From Locusta migratoria (taxonomy: Eukaryota; Arthropoda; Insecta; Orthoptera; Acrididae): DNA of 64,000 nt. The stretch spans positions 537,864,758 to 537,928,757 of the forward strand of contig CM048745.1 of assembly GCA_026315105.1 (NCBI GenBank), written 5' to 3'. A program made the translations under genes and the position numbers. Positions 1 to 12,791 of the stretch are shown here, in pieces. Position 1 is the stretch's first letter. Every line of letters begins with the position of its first letter. The notes beneath the pieces were generated by a model, which did not search any database, was not told the DNA's origin, and saw only the letters and a program-made list of their open reading frames with translations.

Positions 1-859
1 TTGTAAGCTACGGACTGATGACCACGCAGTTTGGTCCGATAGATTTACAGACATTCCAAACTTCCCTATCATATTTTATATGTTTAGAGGTACTTTCTGA
101 AGTGATTCCCTATACATATTAAGTTAGTATGATTTGGATAATGTATTATTGTGATGGTATCATCAGAAAGCCATTACCAGTATAATATAGGGTTCCTTCA
201 TGACAATCTTAGAAGCAAACACATTCATACAATACCCTGTGGGAGATTTAAAATGAAATGGGTGTCACTTTATTGACTGCCACACATTTGGTACATTAAC
301 TGCAAGTCTGTCTTTACAGTTCTCATGGAGTAACAATCATAACATTGAGTTAACAAAGTTGCCAAGTCCCAATGACATTAATTTTTTTATCCAGTTACAT
401 TGATTAACCATAAAACCGGTGCAGTTTTAAATTATCATCATTTAGTGACTTCTCTTGTGGATATGTTTCATCCTGGCAGATCTATAAAAAGCACTTATTT
501 TTTGTCTGTTATACTTTAAAACAAGTTATTTAAATTATTATTTATTAAAAGTCTGATATTTTGTGACATAAAGTGGCTCCAAAATAATGTATACATTGTA
601 TCCCACAAATGCAAGCAAATTTTATGTATGGTTACTGTGAAAGAAAGTCTCAAGTAAGTGTGGTAAATGAAATTCATATAGCATGGGTTATCTTTTGAAG
701 TATTTGAGACAGTAATTATGAAAGTAATTTGTGTACTCAGTTATAAATTTTAGTATCAAATTTGATCTGTTCATTTAATACAAGGAATGGCTTTAACATT
801 TCAACAGGCACTGATTCATGGAATAATGTAGACTGAGAGGTACAAATTGACGTAGTGTG
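1..859. other. Intronic or upstream DNA with small repeat scraps
   Basis: No exon of the monooxygenase gene was found here. Bases 8-40 (CTACGGACTGATGACCACG and on) resemble a short dispersed repeat; a similar GGACTGA...GCAGTTTAGTCC stretch lies at 3602-3632. Bases about 805-850 match one end of the mariner-type MITE found at 22750. Confidence 0.3.
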
Positions 860-1766
860 AATTTTCTAAGTTATTGGGCATTATAATTGATGACTAATTG
901 AACTGGTGTGAGCATATAGTAGATATCCATAAAAGGCTCAGTGCAACAATTTATGCCCTCCTTGTAATCCTATTAGTGACATAGATACTACCAAAGCTTT
1001 GTTTTGATTATTTTCACTCCATCATGTCCTATGTCATAATATTTCAGGATAATCAAACATCAGCCAAAAAATATTTACCACACAAAAGAGAGCAATTAGA
1101 ATAATGTGTGGTGTTCACCCTAGATCATCTTGTAGAAACCTGTCCTGCAAATTAAAAATATTAACAATTACCTCTCATTACATATTTCCTACAATGATTT
1201 TTTTTTTTTCAAATAACCTTTCTCTTTTTAAATCTAATAGGGAATATCATGACCACAATACTAGATCTAAAAATGAACTATTTAGGGATCTTAAATATTT
1301 AAGTGTGTCCATTGTTTTGCCACAAAGATTTTCAACTCTCTTCCAGCAGACATCAAAGTACCTATTAATGTCCTGCCTACATTTAAACCGTAAGCTGAAA
1401 AAATACCTTGAGGTAAAGCCATTTTACTCTCTTGATGAGAATATGCAGTAAAACAATAATTGGTTTTGTAAATTTTGTATTGCCACATGTATTTATGTCC
1501 TTGAGTTTCTCTGTTTTTATGTGTTTAATGTATTATGCATCTTACCCATTTAAACAAGACAGTGTACTATTTTTATTTCTTAGTCATTGTTTTATGTTAT
1601 TTGATCTATAGGTCTAGTTCTACCTCTAAGATTATACTCCACTTTATGATATATGTTTATTATTGTGTAAATATTTATTGAATCTCTGTATTTTGTATAC
1701 ATGACTCATTCCACATCTCTGTGATTTATCACAACATGTATTTATGGAATATGAATAAATAAAAAC
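860..1766 (+). mobile_element. Decayed jockey/CR1-like LINE, 3' end of RT ORF
   Basis: Translation with several frame changes gives LGIIIDD, then NWCEHIVDIHKRLSATIYAL, then HDHNTRSKNELF and LKKYLEVKPFYSLDE. This is the order of motifs at the C-terminus of jockey/CR1-type reverse transcriptase ORFs: the IDD..W..H region, the NTRxK motif and FYSxxE at the end. The longest open piece is 1104-1451. It ends near an AATAAATAAAA at 1754-1764. 5' truncated and dead. Confidence 0.6.
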
Positions 1767-2535
1767 ACACATTCTTGAAATGACATGGGTTGAATCCTAT
1801 AAGGAATGCCCAGACAGGTAAACTGATGGCACTGCAAAGCAACAAATCAGTGATGCCGAATCAGTCGTACATAAAATTACTGTAGTGAAAGAGGGTGTCA
1901 GATGTGACAGTAATTGCAGCATGTATACTTTAGCTTGTCGACTTTATCAGAAAATGTTGAGTGGACTTTTTTTTTCCTTTGAGGAAATGCCTGGTACACA
2001 TGATTGAACTTCAATGTGACAGGTGAAAGATAGCTAATACATTACAGAATTAAATCATCTCTAGCCTGGCTGATAAACAGCTAATGAAAAGGATAACTTT
2101 TATACAGAATGGCACTGCATCCCATATTGCTAAACATGTGAAAGAACTTTTGGTTGCACTGTTTGTTATGCTGATTATTGGTTGGCTATATAAAATTCCA
2201 CATCATTTCAAGCATGTTTGCTGTAGCTAACTTATTGCATGAAGTATTGACTTTTGAAATGTTAATGGATATGGGTGTCACCCTGTACATATTATGTGAT
2301 TCAACTATGGCCTTGCTTAAGAACCATTCTGGTATTCACCTGAAATAATCATCAAGAATTGTGACCTTTTGCCATAACTTTATCCACATAGTCATATGCC
2401 TAATTACTTGAAATCTTATTATGGAGCAGGAAATATTTTCCAAAATCAATGTTAGTGTTGTTTCATGAATGGATGTATACTCTTCCTGTTGTCACTTTAT
2501 TTCAAAATTACAATTAGATATTTTATTTGTTTCAG
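1767..2535. other. Intron, nothing recognised
   Basis: AT-rich sequence between the decayed LINE and exon A. No coding potential or repeat structure that I can support, apart from the T-rich acceptor tract at the right edge. Confidence 0.4.
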
Positions 2536-2628
2536 GAGAACTATTACCACAACATGTTGGTCTGCCCCTTTCTGATTCTTCTTTCTTCATGCTTGAAGTC
2601 CACTATGATAACCCATCTTTTCATACGG
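2536..2628 (+). CDS. MOXD1: MOXD1/DBH-like monooxygenase, internal exon A (third CuH ligand)
   Basis: First exon visible in the window. It follows a T-rich acceptor ending in TTCAG and stops before a GT at 2629. It encodes about 31 residues including PQHVGLPL and LEVHYDNP. In DBH, PHM and MOXD1 the His of the LEVHYxNP motif is the third ligand of the CuH (CuA) copper. The exon starts with two bases of a codon and ends with one base (G) that is completed by GC of the next exon. The protein is a secreted or luminal copper enzyme that hydroxylates a small substrate with ascorbate and oxygen; the insect substrate is not known to me. Upstream exons (signal peptide, DOMON, first His-His) are outside the window. 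Confidence 0.88.
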
Positions 2629-5197
2629 GTTGGTATATTAAGAAGTTTTACAGTTTTTTTTTTATAATGATTATTAAATAAAATTTTTAGATGTATAATT
2701 TTCTAGATATGAGTTTATCTTTTTGTTTAATCCCGTAGCAAGAGTACGATGACATTTGTAACTGATAAAATTATATGTTTTTTATTTCTAGTATGCACAT
2801 TAATGAATAGCAACAACATACCTTCAGTTATTAACACACTACAAATTGTGCAGTCAGTACGTAAAATTCCGATACTGCTTCCAGTTTTAGAAGATTCATC
2901 CTCAATCTTCAGCCATCTGTGAAAGAGAATCACATTAGTGAAGCTGCCAAGCCATAAAGTTTCAGGAACCAATTAAAATTCTAATAAACATAATAACAGA
3001 CTCAAAGTACAGCAAAGGATAAGATATTAATCTTGAATTTTCCTCAGTTATTGCCATAGTTATTGCTAAGAACAATTTAACTGTCCCACTTAGATATTTA
3101 GTGCCTATAACTGTAGCTATTCAGTCCACAGTTATAGGCCTGTAACGGTTAATTACTAAGTATAAATTCCACATGTCAAAAGTACATTACATCATAAAAC
3201 ATAAAAACATAATTGGCTCAATGATGATAGTACTATTAAAATCTAATTGAGGAGTGTTTCTTCAAAACTTGTTATATGAAAAAAAAATTAAATAAAAAAA
3301 ATCTAAAAACTGAACTAGGCATAGAAATGACATATTGTTGACTTTTACATCAACTCCTGAACCAAGTTTTAGCAAAAGCCACCTACTCCTGTGTGTGTGG
3401 GCACTCCAGATCAGAGCGTTGAAAAACCTCTTCTCACTTGTGCCATGTGAACCATATTAGTAAAAATAGCTCCCATCTAAGCCATAAGAGCCAGGCAGTA
3501 ACACTGAATTTACCAAATATAACAGAGAACAAATGAAGCTCAAATGTTCACTATTAGGAAATAATTGTCACAAGCCATTGCCATGTGAAAAAGCACATAA
3601 AGGGACTGACATCCCAGCAGTTTAGTCCCCTTTAAACACCCAACAACAACACATGGAAATATTGTGTGATTATTACAATACGATCCGACGGTACTCCCGT
3701 GAACCATTCAAGTACACATGGAAAAATTGAACACATTAAGTTAATTACATTTTTAAGGGTGATAGTTCTCAGAGAGAAAAAAAGTGTTGAAACAATGTAC
3801 AGTGGAAGACAAAAAGATAACGTGGCCTGAATAATTTAGAGTCCACGAACAGAGCTTTGCACATGCCCTAGTTCCGAAAAGCGAGTGTTGCGAACACTAG
3901 CAGTTTTGGAGCTTCATCTAGGTGTTTACATCGTCAAATAGAAGCAATATAATAGTTAGGATACAGTACATGTGAAGATTCATAGCAGCTTTATTTTGGA
4001 AAAGTTTTTCGAGCAGGTAGAAGTGGTTGAGATATAAGAACTCCACGTGGGTAGATTTACTACAACGAACTGCTTCTTACATATGTTTCATTGCTTGAAT
4101 GGATAGGCTGATGGTTTACAAATACAAGGGTCATGAGTTCGAGTATCACTGGAGTGAACATTAATTCACTATGAATTATTTAGGTTTTTCTAGATTCCAA
4201 TATTCTTAAACATATTCCATTTTGTAATGCCCTAATATTTAAACAACAAGACAAATGATAGTCATGTTGAAAATGGATGAATGTATTTGTATGTACTTCG
4301 ACTGCCATATGGTGAATAAAAGTTCCTTTTCTTTAAATTTAGATGCCTACCAAGCATACTGAAATGTTATGGTGAACTGAATTGTTCTATGATTGTATGT
4401 GTGTTATGCATCTTCTCATGCTGACAACTCTTGCTGTTGTTGTAGGATGCAGGTGAACTGAAAGGTTTAGATTTATTTAAAGTTTCATAATTAAAAATTG
4501 ACATGCTATTCAATAATATAAAATGAAAAAAAGTAACATGAATTGAACCTAGGTCACTTAATTGGATATCAGTTACATTACCCTCTGCACTATGCCGACA
4601 CTGATAGTAACGATGCACTAATTTGCTTATATTATATTCAGAAATCTGTCATAAGTGATTTCTTGTTTCCTATGGCTAGGGACTAGAAATTGTAGCATCT
4701 ATTTTTTGTAAAATTCATATTTATTATCAGTGAAATTTGTATCTACCAATTGTACAGGTGTCAAAAATAATCCAGAAAAACAGTTTTTTGCACATAAAAT
4801 CCAAAGGTTACATGTAAAAATGGAGCCATTGGCAGAACATTAATTTTAGTCTGATTAACATTTTGCATAAGAGGTATTAAATGGTTTTCACAAGTTTCCT
4901 TGATACCAGCTCTGGTTTGTAGTTCAGACTTCTCTTGCATACTGTAACATATCTGCAGTAAGACAGGTGTTCTAATGGCTGTACAATTGGGTATGGTCTG
5001 GTTAAACTAAAAATTTTGTTCCATGTGTTCCTTGCTCAAATAAGAACCAAGCATTCCCCCCCCCCCCCCACTCCTGTCTCAAATTGCAATTCTGGGAATA
5101 TCCTATTCATACATATTTGTTACAGAGCTACTGTGCTGTAGAGATTATGTGGTGACATGTCACAAAGTTAATTGCAATCACTGGTTCTGAATTGCAG
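2629..5197 (+). other. Intron A-B with minor repeats
   Basis: Intron of the monooxygenase gene. A short repeat tail with an ACAACAAC run lies at about 3600-3655. Two tRNA-like stretches face each other: a B-box-like GGTCATGAGTTCGAGTAT at 4127-4144 and a complementary-sense GAATTGAACCTAGGTC at 4540-4555; they may be old SINE heads. A C-homopolymer occupies 5056-5069. No exon was found. Confidence 0.4.
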
Positions 5198-5361
5198 GCC
5201 GTGATAGTTCTGGAGTTCGTGTTTTCCACACTGATCAGTTACGTCATTATGATGGAGGAATTCTTGTAAGTGGTATTACTATAACACCACTTCATGTTAT
5301 ACCACCTGGACAGCCGGCATATAGAACAGCTGGTTACTGCAGTGGAGCATGCACCAGCAAG
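5198..5361 (+). CDS. MOXD1: MOXD1/DBH-like monooxygenase, exon B
   Basis: Acceptor ATTGCAG before 5198 and donor GTGAGT at 5362. The first two bases complete a Gly codon begun in exon A, giving GRDSSGVRVF, the equivalent of the NDSSGIRLYYT stretch of DBH. It goes on through ITITPLHVIPPGQ and ends in GYCSGACTSK, whose two cysteines match the conserved GYCTxxCT of the family. It ends in phase 0. This is the end of the N-terminal copper domain and the hinge to the C-terminal copper domain. A perfect GTAAGT lies inside the exon at 5266-5271. The intron that follows (5362-11457) carries the RTE element. Confidence 0.9.
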
Positions 5362-6002
5362 GTGAGTGCCCACCTTCATTTCTCTCGTGCTCTCTCTAAT
5401 TTTCTTCTCTGAGGATTCTTTTATTACAAAGAATTAAAAAAAAATACTTGCACTGGTTCCTTTCATATCAAAATATTTCACATTAAAATAACAGATAAGT
5501 TTCCTCATTGATTTTATTGTTTAAAATTGTAGCGCCATTATATCCAATATTTTGTACCAGTGTATCTCAAACAAAACTTCAATCAATGTGCTGTTAATCT
5601 GTGACATAAATTATCTGATGAATAAGATTAATTAACAGTGTGGTTTTGACTCACTTGACTGGTGATTCATCACTGATATGTCTGACGAGAGAGTTTAATA
5701 TCAGACCTGGTAATCTTGTACTGGAAAATGAGAGGTGGTGGGATCTATTCCTGGTCATACAACAAATTTTTCAATCTAGGTTTCAACCTAATCTCCTGAC
5801 AATGAAGTGAGTGGTTGCTTGACACACAACGTAGTTTTAAGCACAAATCACTGAAATGGCAACCAATTGAAAGATTTTCACTGGACATATGAACCACATG
5901 AAATTATAATTATTGTTATTGTAGTAGTTTCTCATTCGGAGTTAGTTATAATCTTGTACAAACACAGTAAGTATCACCTAGTTAACTTATGACTCAGTCG
6001 AG

Positions 6003-8561
6003 CTTTCCACAAACATCAAAGAAATAAATATGAGGAGATCGAAGAAATATATGAGGAGCTAAAGGAAATTATTCAGACAATTAAGGGAGAGGAAAACTTA
6101 ATTGTGATGGGAGACTGGAATTCGGTAGTAGGAAAAGGAAGAGAAGGAAAAATAGTAGGTGAATATGGACTGGGCAGAAGGAATGAAAGAGGAAGTCACC
6201 TGGTAGAATTTTGCACGGAACATGATTTAATCATAACAAACACGTGGTTTAAGAATCACAAAAGAAGGTTGTATACGTGGAAGAGACCAGGAGACACCGG
6301 AAGGTATCAGATAGATTTTATAATGGTAAAACATAGATTCCGGAACCAGGTTATAAACTGTAGGACATACCCAGGGGCAGATATAGACTCTGACCATAAA
6401 TTGATAGTCATGAACTGTAGGCTGAAGCTGAAAAAACTGCAGAAAGGTAGGAAAATAAGGAGATGGGACTTAGATAAATTGAAGGAAAGTGAAGTTCTGG
6501 AGAAATTTAGAGGGAGATTTAGGCAACAATTGACAGAAACAGGGGGAAATAAAACAGTAGAAGAGGAATGGGTAGCATTGAGAGATGAAATAGTGAAGGC
6601 AGCAGAGGACAAAATAGGTAGAAAGGCAAGACCTACAAAAAATCCTTGGATATCACAGGAAATACTAAATTTAATTGATGAAAGGAGAAAATATAAAAAT
6701 GCAGTAAATGAAAGAGGCAAAATGGAATACAGACGACTAAAAAATGAGATTGACAGGAAGTGCAAAATGGCTAAGCAGGAGTGGCTAGAATGCAAATGCA
6801 AGGATGTAGAAGAATGTATAAATAGGGGAAAAGTAGATACAGTTTACAGAAGAATAAAAGAGATATTTGGAGATAAGAAAAACAGCTCTATGAATATCAA
6901 GAACGAAGATGGAAAACCGGTTCTCAGCAAAGAAGGGAAAGCTGAAAGATGGAAAGAGTACATAGAGCAGCTCTATAAAGGAAATGAACTTAGAGACGAT
7001 GTTGTAGGAAGGGAAGAGGAAGTAGATCAAGATGAAATAGGAGATACTATACTGAGAGATGAATTTGACAGAGCCTTGAAAGATCTAGGCCGGAACAAGG
7101 CCCCAGGAGTAGATGACATACCCTCAGAGCTACTGAAGTCTCTGGGAGAGCCAGCCATGACAAGACTATTTGAACTGGTGAGTCGGATGTATGAGACAGG
7201 CGAAATGCCCTCAGACTTTAAGAAAAATGTTATAATCCCCATTCCAAAGAAAGCAGGCGCAGACAGGTGTGAAAATTACAGAACCATCAGTTTGATAAGT
7301 CATGGTTGCAAAATTTTAACATGAATTATCTACAGGAGAATGGAAAAGCTGGTAGAAGCTGACCTCGGGGAAGATCAGTTTGGATTCAGGAGGAACATAG
7401 GAACCCGGGAGGCAATACTCACTTTACGTCTTATCTTAGAAGATAGATTAAGGAAAGGCAAACCTACATTTTTAGCTTTTGTAGATTTGGAGAAAGCGTT
7501 TGATAATGTTGACTGGAATACACTCTTTCAAATTCTAAAGTCATCAGGGGTAAAATACAGGGAAAGGAGAGTTATTTACAACTTGTACAAAAGCCAGACC
7601 GCAGTTATTAGACTCGAAGGGTATGAAAGGGAAGCATCAGTTGGGAAGGGAGTAAGACAGGGTTGTAGCCTTTCTCCGATGTTATTCAATTTGTACATCG
7701 AGCAGGCGGTAAAGGAAAGCAAGGAAAAATTTGGAATAGGGATTAAAGTTCAGGGGGAAGAAATAAAAACATCGTGTTTTGCTGATGACATTGTAATTCT
7801 ATCAGAGACAGCAAAGGACCTGGAAGAGCAGTTGAATGAAATGGACAGTGTGTTGAAGAGAGCATATAAAATGAACATTAACAAGAGCAAAACAAAAATA
7901 ATGGAATGTGGTCTTAGAAAATCAGGCGATGCTGAAGGAACTAGATTAGGTAATGAAACAATGAAGGTGGTAGATGAGTTTTGTTACTTATGTAGTAAAA
8001 TAACATGTGATGGTCGCAGTACAGAGGATATAAAATGCAGAATGGCAATGGGAAGAAAAGCATTTTTGAAAAAGAGAAATTTGCTAACATCGAATATTAA
8101 TTTAAGTGTAAGGAAGTCTTTTCTGAAGGCATTTGTGTGGAGTGTTGCCTTGTACGGGAGTGAAACATGGACGATAAGCAATGCGGACAGGAAAAGAATA
8201 GAGGCTTTTGAAATGTGGTGCTACAGAAGAATGCTGAAGATTAGGTGGGTAGATCGCATAACTAATGAAGAGGTACTGAACAGAATTGGTGAGAAAAGGA
8301 ATTTTTGGCATACCCTGACTAAAAGAAGGGATCGCTTGGTAGGACACATTTCAACATCGGGGAATCGTAATTTTAGCATTGGAGGGAAGTGTGTGGGGTA
8401 AAAATCGCAGAGGGAGACCAAGAGACACGTATAGTAAGCAGATTCAAGTGGATGTGGGTTGCCGTTCTTATGAGGAGATGAAAAGGCTTGCTCAGGATAG
8501 AGTAGGGTGGAGAGCTGCATCAAACCAGTCTCCGGACCGAAGACCATAACAACAACAACAC
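6003..8561 (+). mobile_element. 5'-truncated RTE-type non-LTR retrotransposon
   Basis: The reading frame from about 6030 has late APE-endonuclease motifs (MGDWN, then IDSDHKL), a linker rich in Lys and Glu, RT motifs (NKAPGVDDIPSELL, PIPKKAGADRCENYR, GFRRN, FVDLEKAFD, GVRQGCSLSPMLFNLYIE, FADDIVI) and a C-terminal CYRRMLKIRWVDRITNEEVL region. The 3' end is a short repeat (AAC)n at about 8549-8561, as is usual for the RTE clade. The N-terminal half of the endonuclease is missing, which is the normal 5' truncation. It lies in sense orientation in intron B-C of the monooxygenase gene. Confidence 0.88.
6104..8549 (+). pseudogene. RTE endonuclease-reverse transcriptase, one stop and one frameshift
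   Basis: The frame is open from 6104 to a single TGA at 7322-7324, inside the RT motif LISHGCKILT...IIYRRMEKL; reading resumes in the same frame to 8401. Near 8390 the frame shifts: the expected C-terminal text (GRPRDTYSKQIQVDVG, then RLAQDRVGWRAASNQ) continues in another frame to TAA at 8547-8549. The catalytic FADD is present at about 7780. With only two lesions across 2.4 kb the copy is fairly young. It cannot make a full ORF, because it is 5' truncated as well. Confidence 0.85.
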
Positions 8562-11457
8562 AAATGCCATAATTAAGAAGGAATGAAGATTAGGCTTTTC
8601 ATAATTATAGGGAAGGAAAAAGATGAAAACGTCTTCAGAATGAGGAAAACTTTTCAGTCTTGTGTAGAGATATTTAAATGTGTTAGTGATACACATGGAG
8701 TACTAAGTAACAATGACTGAAATACAATGTTGTTATCTTTCAGACTAATAACCGAAGAATTAAGTAATTGCTGCAGCTCTTTTTCCATGAACAGAGATGA
8801 AATGTTATTGCCTCTATGTTCCATTCATTGATCATTGAAAACATTGTGTTAAGTCTTTCTTCAGATAGTGCATGCTGCTTTTGATATTAAAAATGTAAAA
8901 AAGGGCCTTCCATTAATAAATGTAACAATATCATAGAAGACACTTAATGAAAATATACTGCTTTTTTAAAATTATTTTTATTTATTATTTTATTTTTTTG
9001 CTTTGTAAGTTATGTCAAAAAAGTGCTAAAAAGCTGGAATGTTGCTTAAAATGTGGAGAAGAGGCCATCTATTCTGAAATGACTGAGCACAGAACCAGAT
9101 GTTAAAAACAGTTTTGTACCATGTTTAGGCAGAAAATTGCAACAGTATCAATTTGGTATGGATGTAAAATATGAGGATTGTCCAGAATGGAAAGAACAGT
9201 TGCGTCCCACACTTGAGACTGACCCTGGACCTCCACGTTTGAAAATCTGCCACTTAACTCGCTCCACTCAGTGTGAGACATGGCCAAGGTTGTTTGGGTT
9301 ACACCTCTCTATTCTGTAACCTTTTGAAATGATGGTAACTATCAAAAATTCTGCAAAGTGGAAAAACGATCATTACATAGCTCTATTTGAAACTTTTCAA
9401 CACTATATGTGTGCCATCTGAAACAAGTGATGTGCATTATTGTGGACAAAGGAATTATTGATCCAATAAAATGCAAGGCCTTGTACATCAGAATTAACAC
9501 AGTAACAAGTTTAATGTCATAAATGGGAAATTTTTGAACTCCTAACTGCCTGCACTTGGCACCAAGAGGTGTTTCACGTATTCCTGAAACTAAAAGAAAT
9601 TTAGGGTGGGAAACTGCTCTCAAATGATGAAGACTTCAAACAATGTTGGTAGTAGAGGAATACAACATGGAAATTGAAAGATTGGTTCTACATTGCAATA
9701 AGTTTCTTGACATCTATAGCAACTAATTTGAAAAATAAAGTTTTGTATTGATACCTTTCATTTTTACATACTTATGCTAAAATATTCTTTACCTTCTGGA
9801 TGACTCAGTGAGATTTTATTTTGAGCTAGTACAGTTGTTTTTATACATGATCATTACAAATCATTTTAAGGCAGGATCTGGTTTGTATCTCTCATTGCTG
9901 AAACAGTAAAACAGGAACTTTAAGTTGTCCAGTAATATGAGCCTATGTATAAACAAATAAAATAAAGTAGTCAGATAGTTTAAACATAGGACAAAGGCAT
10001 AATTTATGCAAACATTGTTATAGGGGTGTGTGAGTAAAATAGTGTGTGCATCATACATTGTGTGCTAAGAGGAACAGTGTAAAATTTAAAGAAGCATGAC
10101 AGTGCTCTTCACTTGTAGTCTACATTGGTGTCTGGCAAAATTGTGGTAAGCAAAAATTGAGCCACTATTTCTATTTCTGACCCTCCCAAGATAAATTAAT
10201 ATTCACATAAAACTGTCACTGTCACTGCTAACATGATTACATCATGCCAAGCTTAATGAATGTTTAAGTGGCTGATTACTTTCATCATACATAAACTAAC
10301 ATACCAATCAACATTAAATGTCTCTGTGCACCCTGAAATGAACACTACAATCAGATGGGGTAGGCTGTTGGGTGGGATGTTGTGTAGGACTCTGCATCAC
10401 CCCACCACATGTTTGCTTTCATGCAAAACACTACAGTATCAGTCTAGTGCTGACACAAAAAGGGCATCAGAACAGGGTGAGAGAGTAACAGCCTTAAACT
10501 CTTGAAGCTAAATGGATAGTCCACAAATCAATGATAGTTTAAGTTCTATTTCATATTTAATAACTGGGAATTTGGCTACTGACTGGGCAAATAAACTATC
10601 TAGCAAAACACTACATCGCCACTACAAAACTCCATACAAATAGCACTTGCTCACATCATATTTTGTTATTTCTGCCACTTCTGGCCACCTCAAAGATCTC
10701 TGGCCAAAGAATGTCCACTTTGACTAGATGCACCACACCACAGCCAAAGTGAGTGACAAGATGATTGTAACAAATATAGAATTACATCAATGCAACCTTT
10801 AATAGCTACACCTATATACAAAATACAAACATAATGAAATCCACAAAAAAAAAAAAAAAGGTTGTGCAAATAAATGTTACATTATTTTGTAACAAAGATA
10901 AAAGGTATAAAATTAGGAGAGGGGGGGATAGTGAACAAGTCCCTGGAATGAGGGTGGGGAACAATTATAACATGCATCTTATCTTGTAATGAGAAACAAT
11001 ATCAACTGGCTGCTGCTACTGTTGTAAGTGTGATAATGGAATTGGGCTTTGTTTTTAAAGATCTGGTAGTGTACTTAGATTGCTATTTATAATAGCCTAC
11101 ACACTTCTGAATAACAGTAGTTCTTTGCCCATGGATCTCATGAATACTAATGATCAGACTGATAATGGTTGTAAGAAGTGGAATGAAGCACTTTTAAAAT
11201 ATCTGTACCATTTAATTGGAGATATTTGTGAACTAGTCAATCACATGGCTTTCATGGATATAGTATTGTCATGCATGACTTTCAGTTTAATTGTTCTCAA
11301 ATAGGAAAAATAAAGACTATATGAACTTTGTATACCCTGTATGAATTATTGTTTTTCTGTTTCAAAGGGTAGAATAAATGAAGGCAAAATGTCAGTCTCA
11401 TAACAATTAGTAAATAAGATGTTTAAAATCACCACATTGAACTATTAAATGTTGCAG
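8562..11457 (+). other. Rest of intron B-C, nothing recognised
   Basis: No exon with compatible phase lies here; exon B ends and exon C begins in phase 0. Sequence is AT-rich with short A runs (10846-10859) and a G run at 10921-10927. Open frames such as 10260-10505 have no recognisable content. Confidence 0.4.
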
Positions 11458-11700
11458 CTGCTGCCACAATCAGGTGTGAAGCTAGTTTCAGTCCTCCTGC
11501 ACTCCCATTTGGCTGGGAAGGCACTACGTCTCAGACATGTGCGTGACAAGAAGGAGCTAAAACCAATTGTGAGAGACGATAGTTATGACTTCAACTATCA
11601 ACAGGCTCGAAGACTCCAAGAGGAAGTTGAATTTCTACCTGGAGATGAACTTGTCACGGAATGTGTGTACCAGACATCCAAAAGGAAACAACCAACTTAT
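11458..11700 (+). CDS. MOXD1: MOXD1/DBH-like monooxygenase, exon C (CuM His-x-His)
   Basis: Acceptor GTTGCAG before 11458 and donor GTGAGTA at 11701; both borders are phase 0. The 81 codons begin LLPQSGVKLVSVLLHSHLAG. The two histidines of HSH correspond to His412 and His414 of human DBH (His242 and His244 of PHM), ligands of CuM, the copper where oxygen is activated. LPGDELVTECVYQT matches the family stretch HPGDxLITxCTYNT with its structural cysteine. The exon is the first half of the C-terminal copper domain. Open reading continues past the donor for about 60 codons, but that part is not family-like and is intron. Confidence 0.93.
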
Positions 11701-11960
11701 GTGAGTACAGCTATAATGGAAATTCTATTATCAACATTGTTTTTAGGTCATGCCATATTAAGTACCATCTTCTACCATTACATAAACAAGAAAGGTTTTG
11801 GATGTGATCACACAGCTATTAATGAATTCCATTGTGAAATAAATCAGCACAATTTTTCATCTTTTAAGCTGAATCACTTCTTGTAATCCTCAGTTTTCCT
11901 TCAGTACATTATATAGTATTTTGTGAATACTGATGGAACCATGGTGCTACTTCGGATGAT

Positions 11961-12222
11961 GCTGATGTGAAAAAGATCTAGTAGCGCCATGGTTTGGAAT
12001 TCATGTTAAACTGTGTGTTTCCACATAACTGGCCAGTTAAGTCAGTTCAAAGGTCGGAGGATGGCAACGGCATTTATTTATTTATATGTGCTCCATTGAC
12101 CCATAATGCAAGAGAATTGCATGGATATGGAACGAGTCAAGGTTTCACCACCGCCAAATAGGACCATGCCTAGGAAAAGCACTATTGTGTTCAAATCAAT
12201 ATTCATACTGTTGACTGCTTTA
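11961..12222 (+). mobile_element. 5'-truncated SINE, same family as 38057-38367
   Basis: GATGTGAAAA...AGTAGCGCCATGGTTTGGAA, TAAGTCAGTTCAAAGGTCGGAGG, ATAGGACCATGCC and GTTGACTGCTTTA follow in the same order as in the body of the 38-kb SINE. The tRNA-like head is missing. After GGCAACGGCAT about 75 bases interrupt the alignment (from about 12073 to 12148), beginning with a TTTATTTATTTAT run; this may be the 3' tail of a LINE inserted in reverse. It lies in intron C-D. Confidence 0.6.
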
Positions 12223-12750
12223 AATTTTTTCTTTAAAAATACTGGTGCTTAATTACAGTGCAATATTTATGATTTCTGCATACTGCCCATGATTAAAGTG
12301 ATGAATCTCATTGAAATTCTCCACAACATTATTCTTCTTTACAATGCAGAAATCAGGTATTAAGTCTGTTATAGTTCAATGATTCATAATTTCTCTCTCA
12401 TTCCACATTGATAACTATGTGCAATCTTTTTAATAATGGAAAATTTGGTTTGGAATATCAGTAAGAGAGGATAGATAACAACTTACTGAGCTGCAGACAA
12501 GCAAGTCAAATAGACAAGCACATTCTCAAAACTTAAATTTTTGTGCGTACATTCCTGCAGGCACTCAGACAGAACTTGAGCTCACATGGCCACCATCTAT
12601 GGCTCCAGCACAACAAGTATCTTGATAGTGAATACGTAGCAGAGCAGAGGGGGAGGAAGGATGACAACAATGGTGGGGATGCGACATTCTGTGTTTCGTA
12701 ACTGATTGTAAAGGCTCTGATAGGCGGGAGTACGAAAAGGGGAGGTGTAA

Positions 12751-12791
<41 letters not shown>

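Noticed and set aside
6307..6801. Long reverse open frame of 164 codons
   Set aside because: Shadow of the RTE endonuclease ORF on the other strand; Ser/Phe/Leu-rich, as expected of a complement of A-rich coding DNA.
11701..11886. Open extension of exon C past the donor
   Set aside because: GTGAGTA at 11701 is a good donor, the family text resumes exactly at 13477, and the extension has no family similarity.
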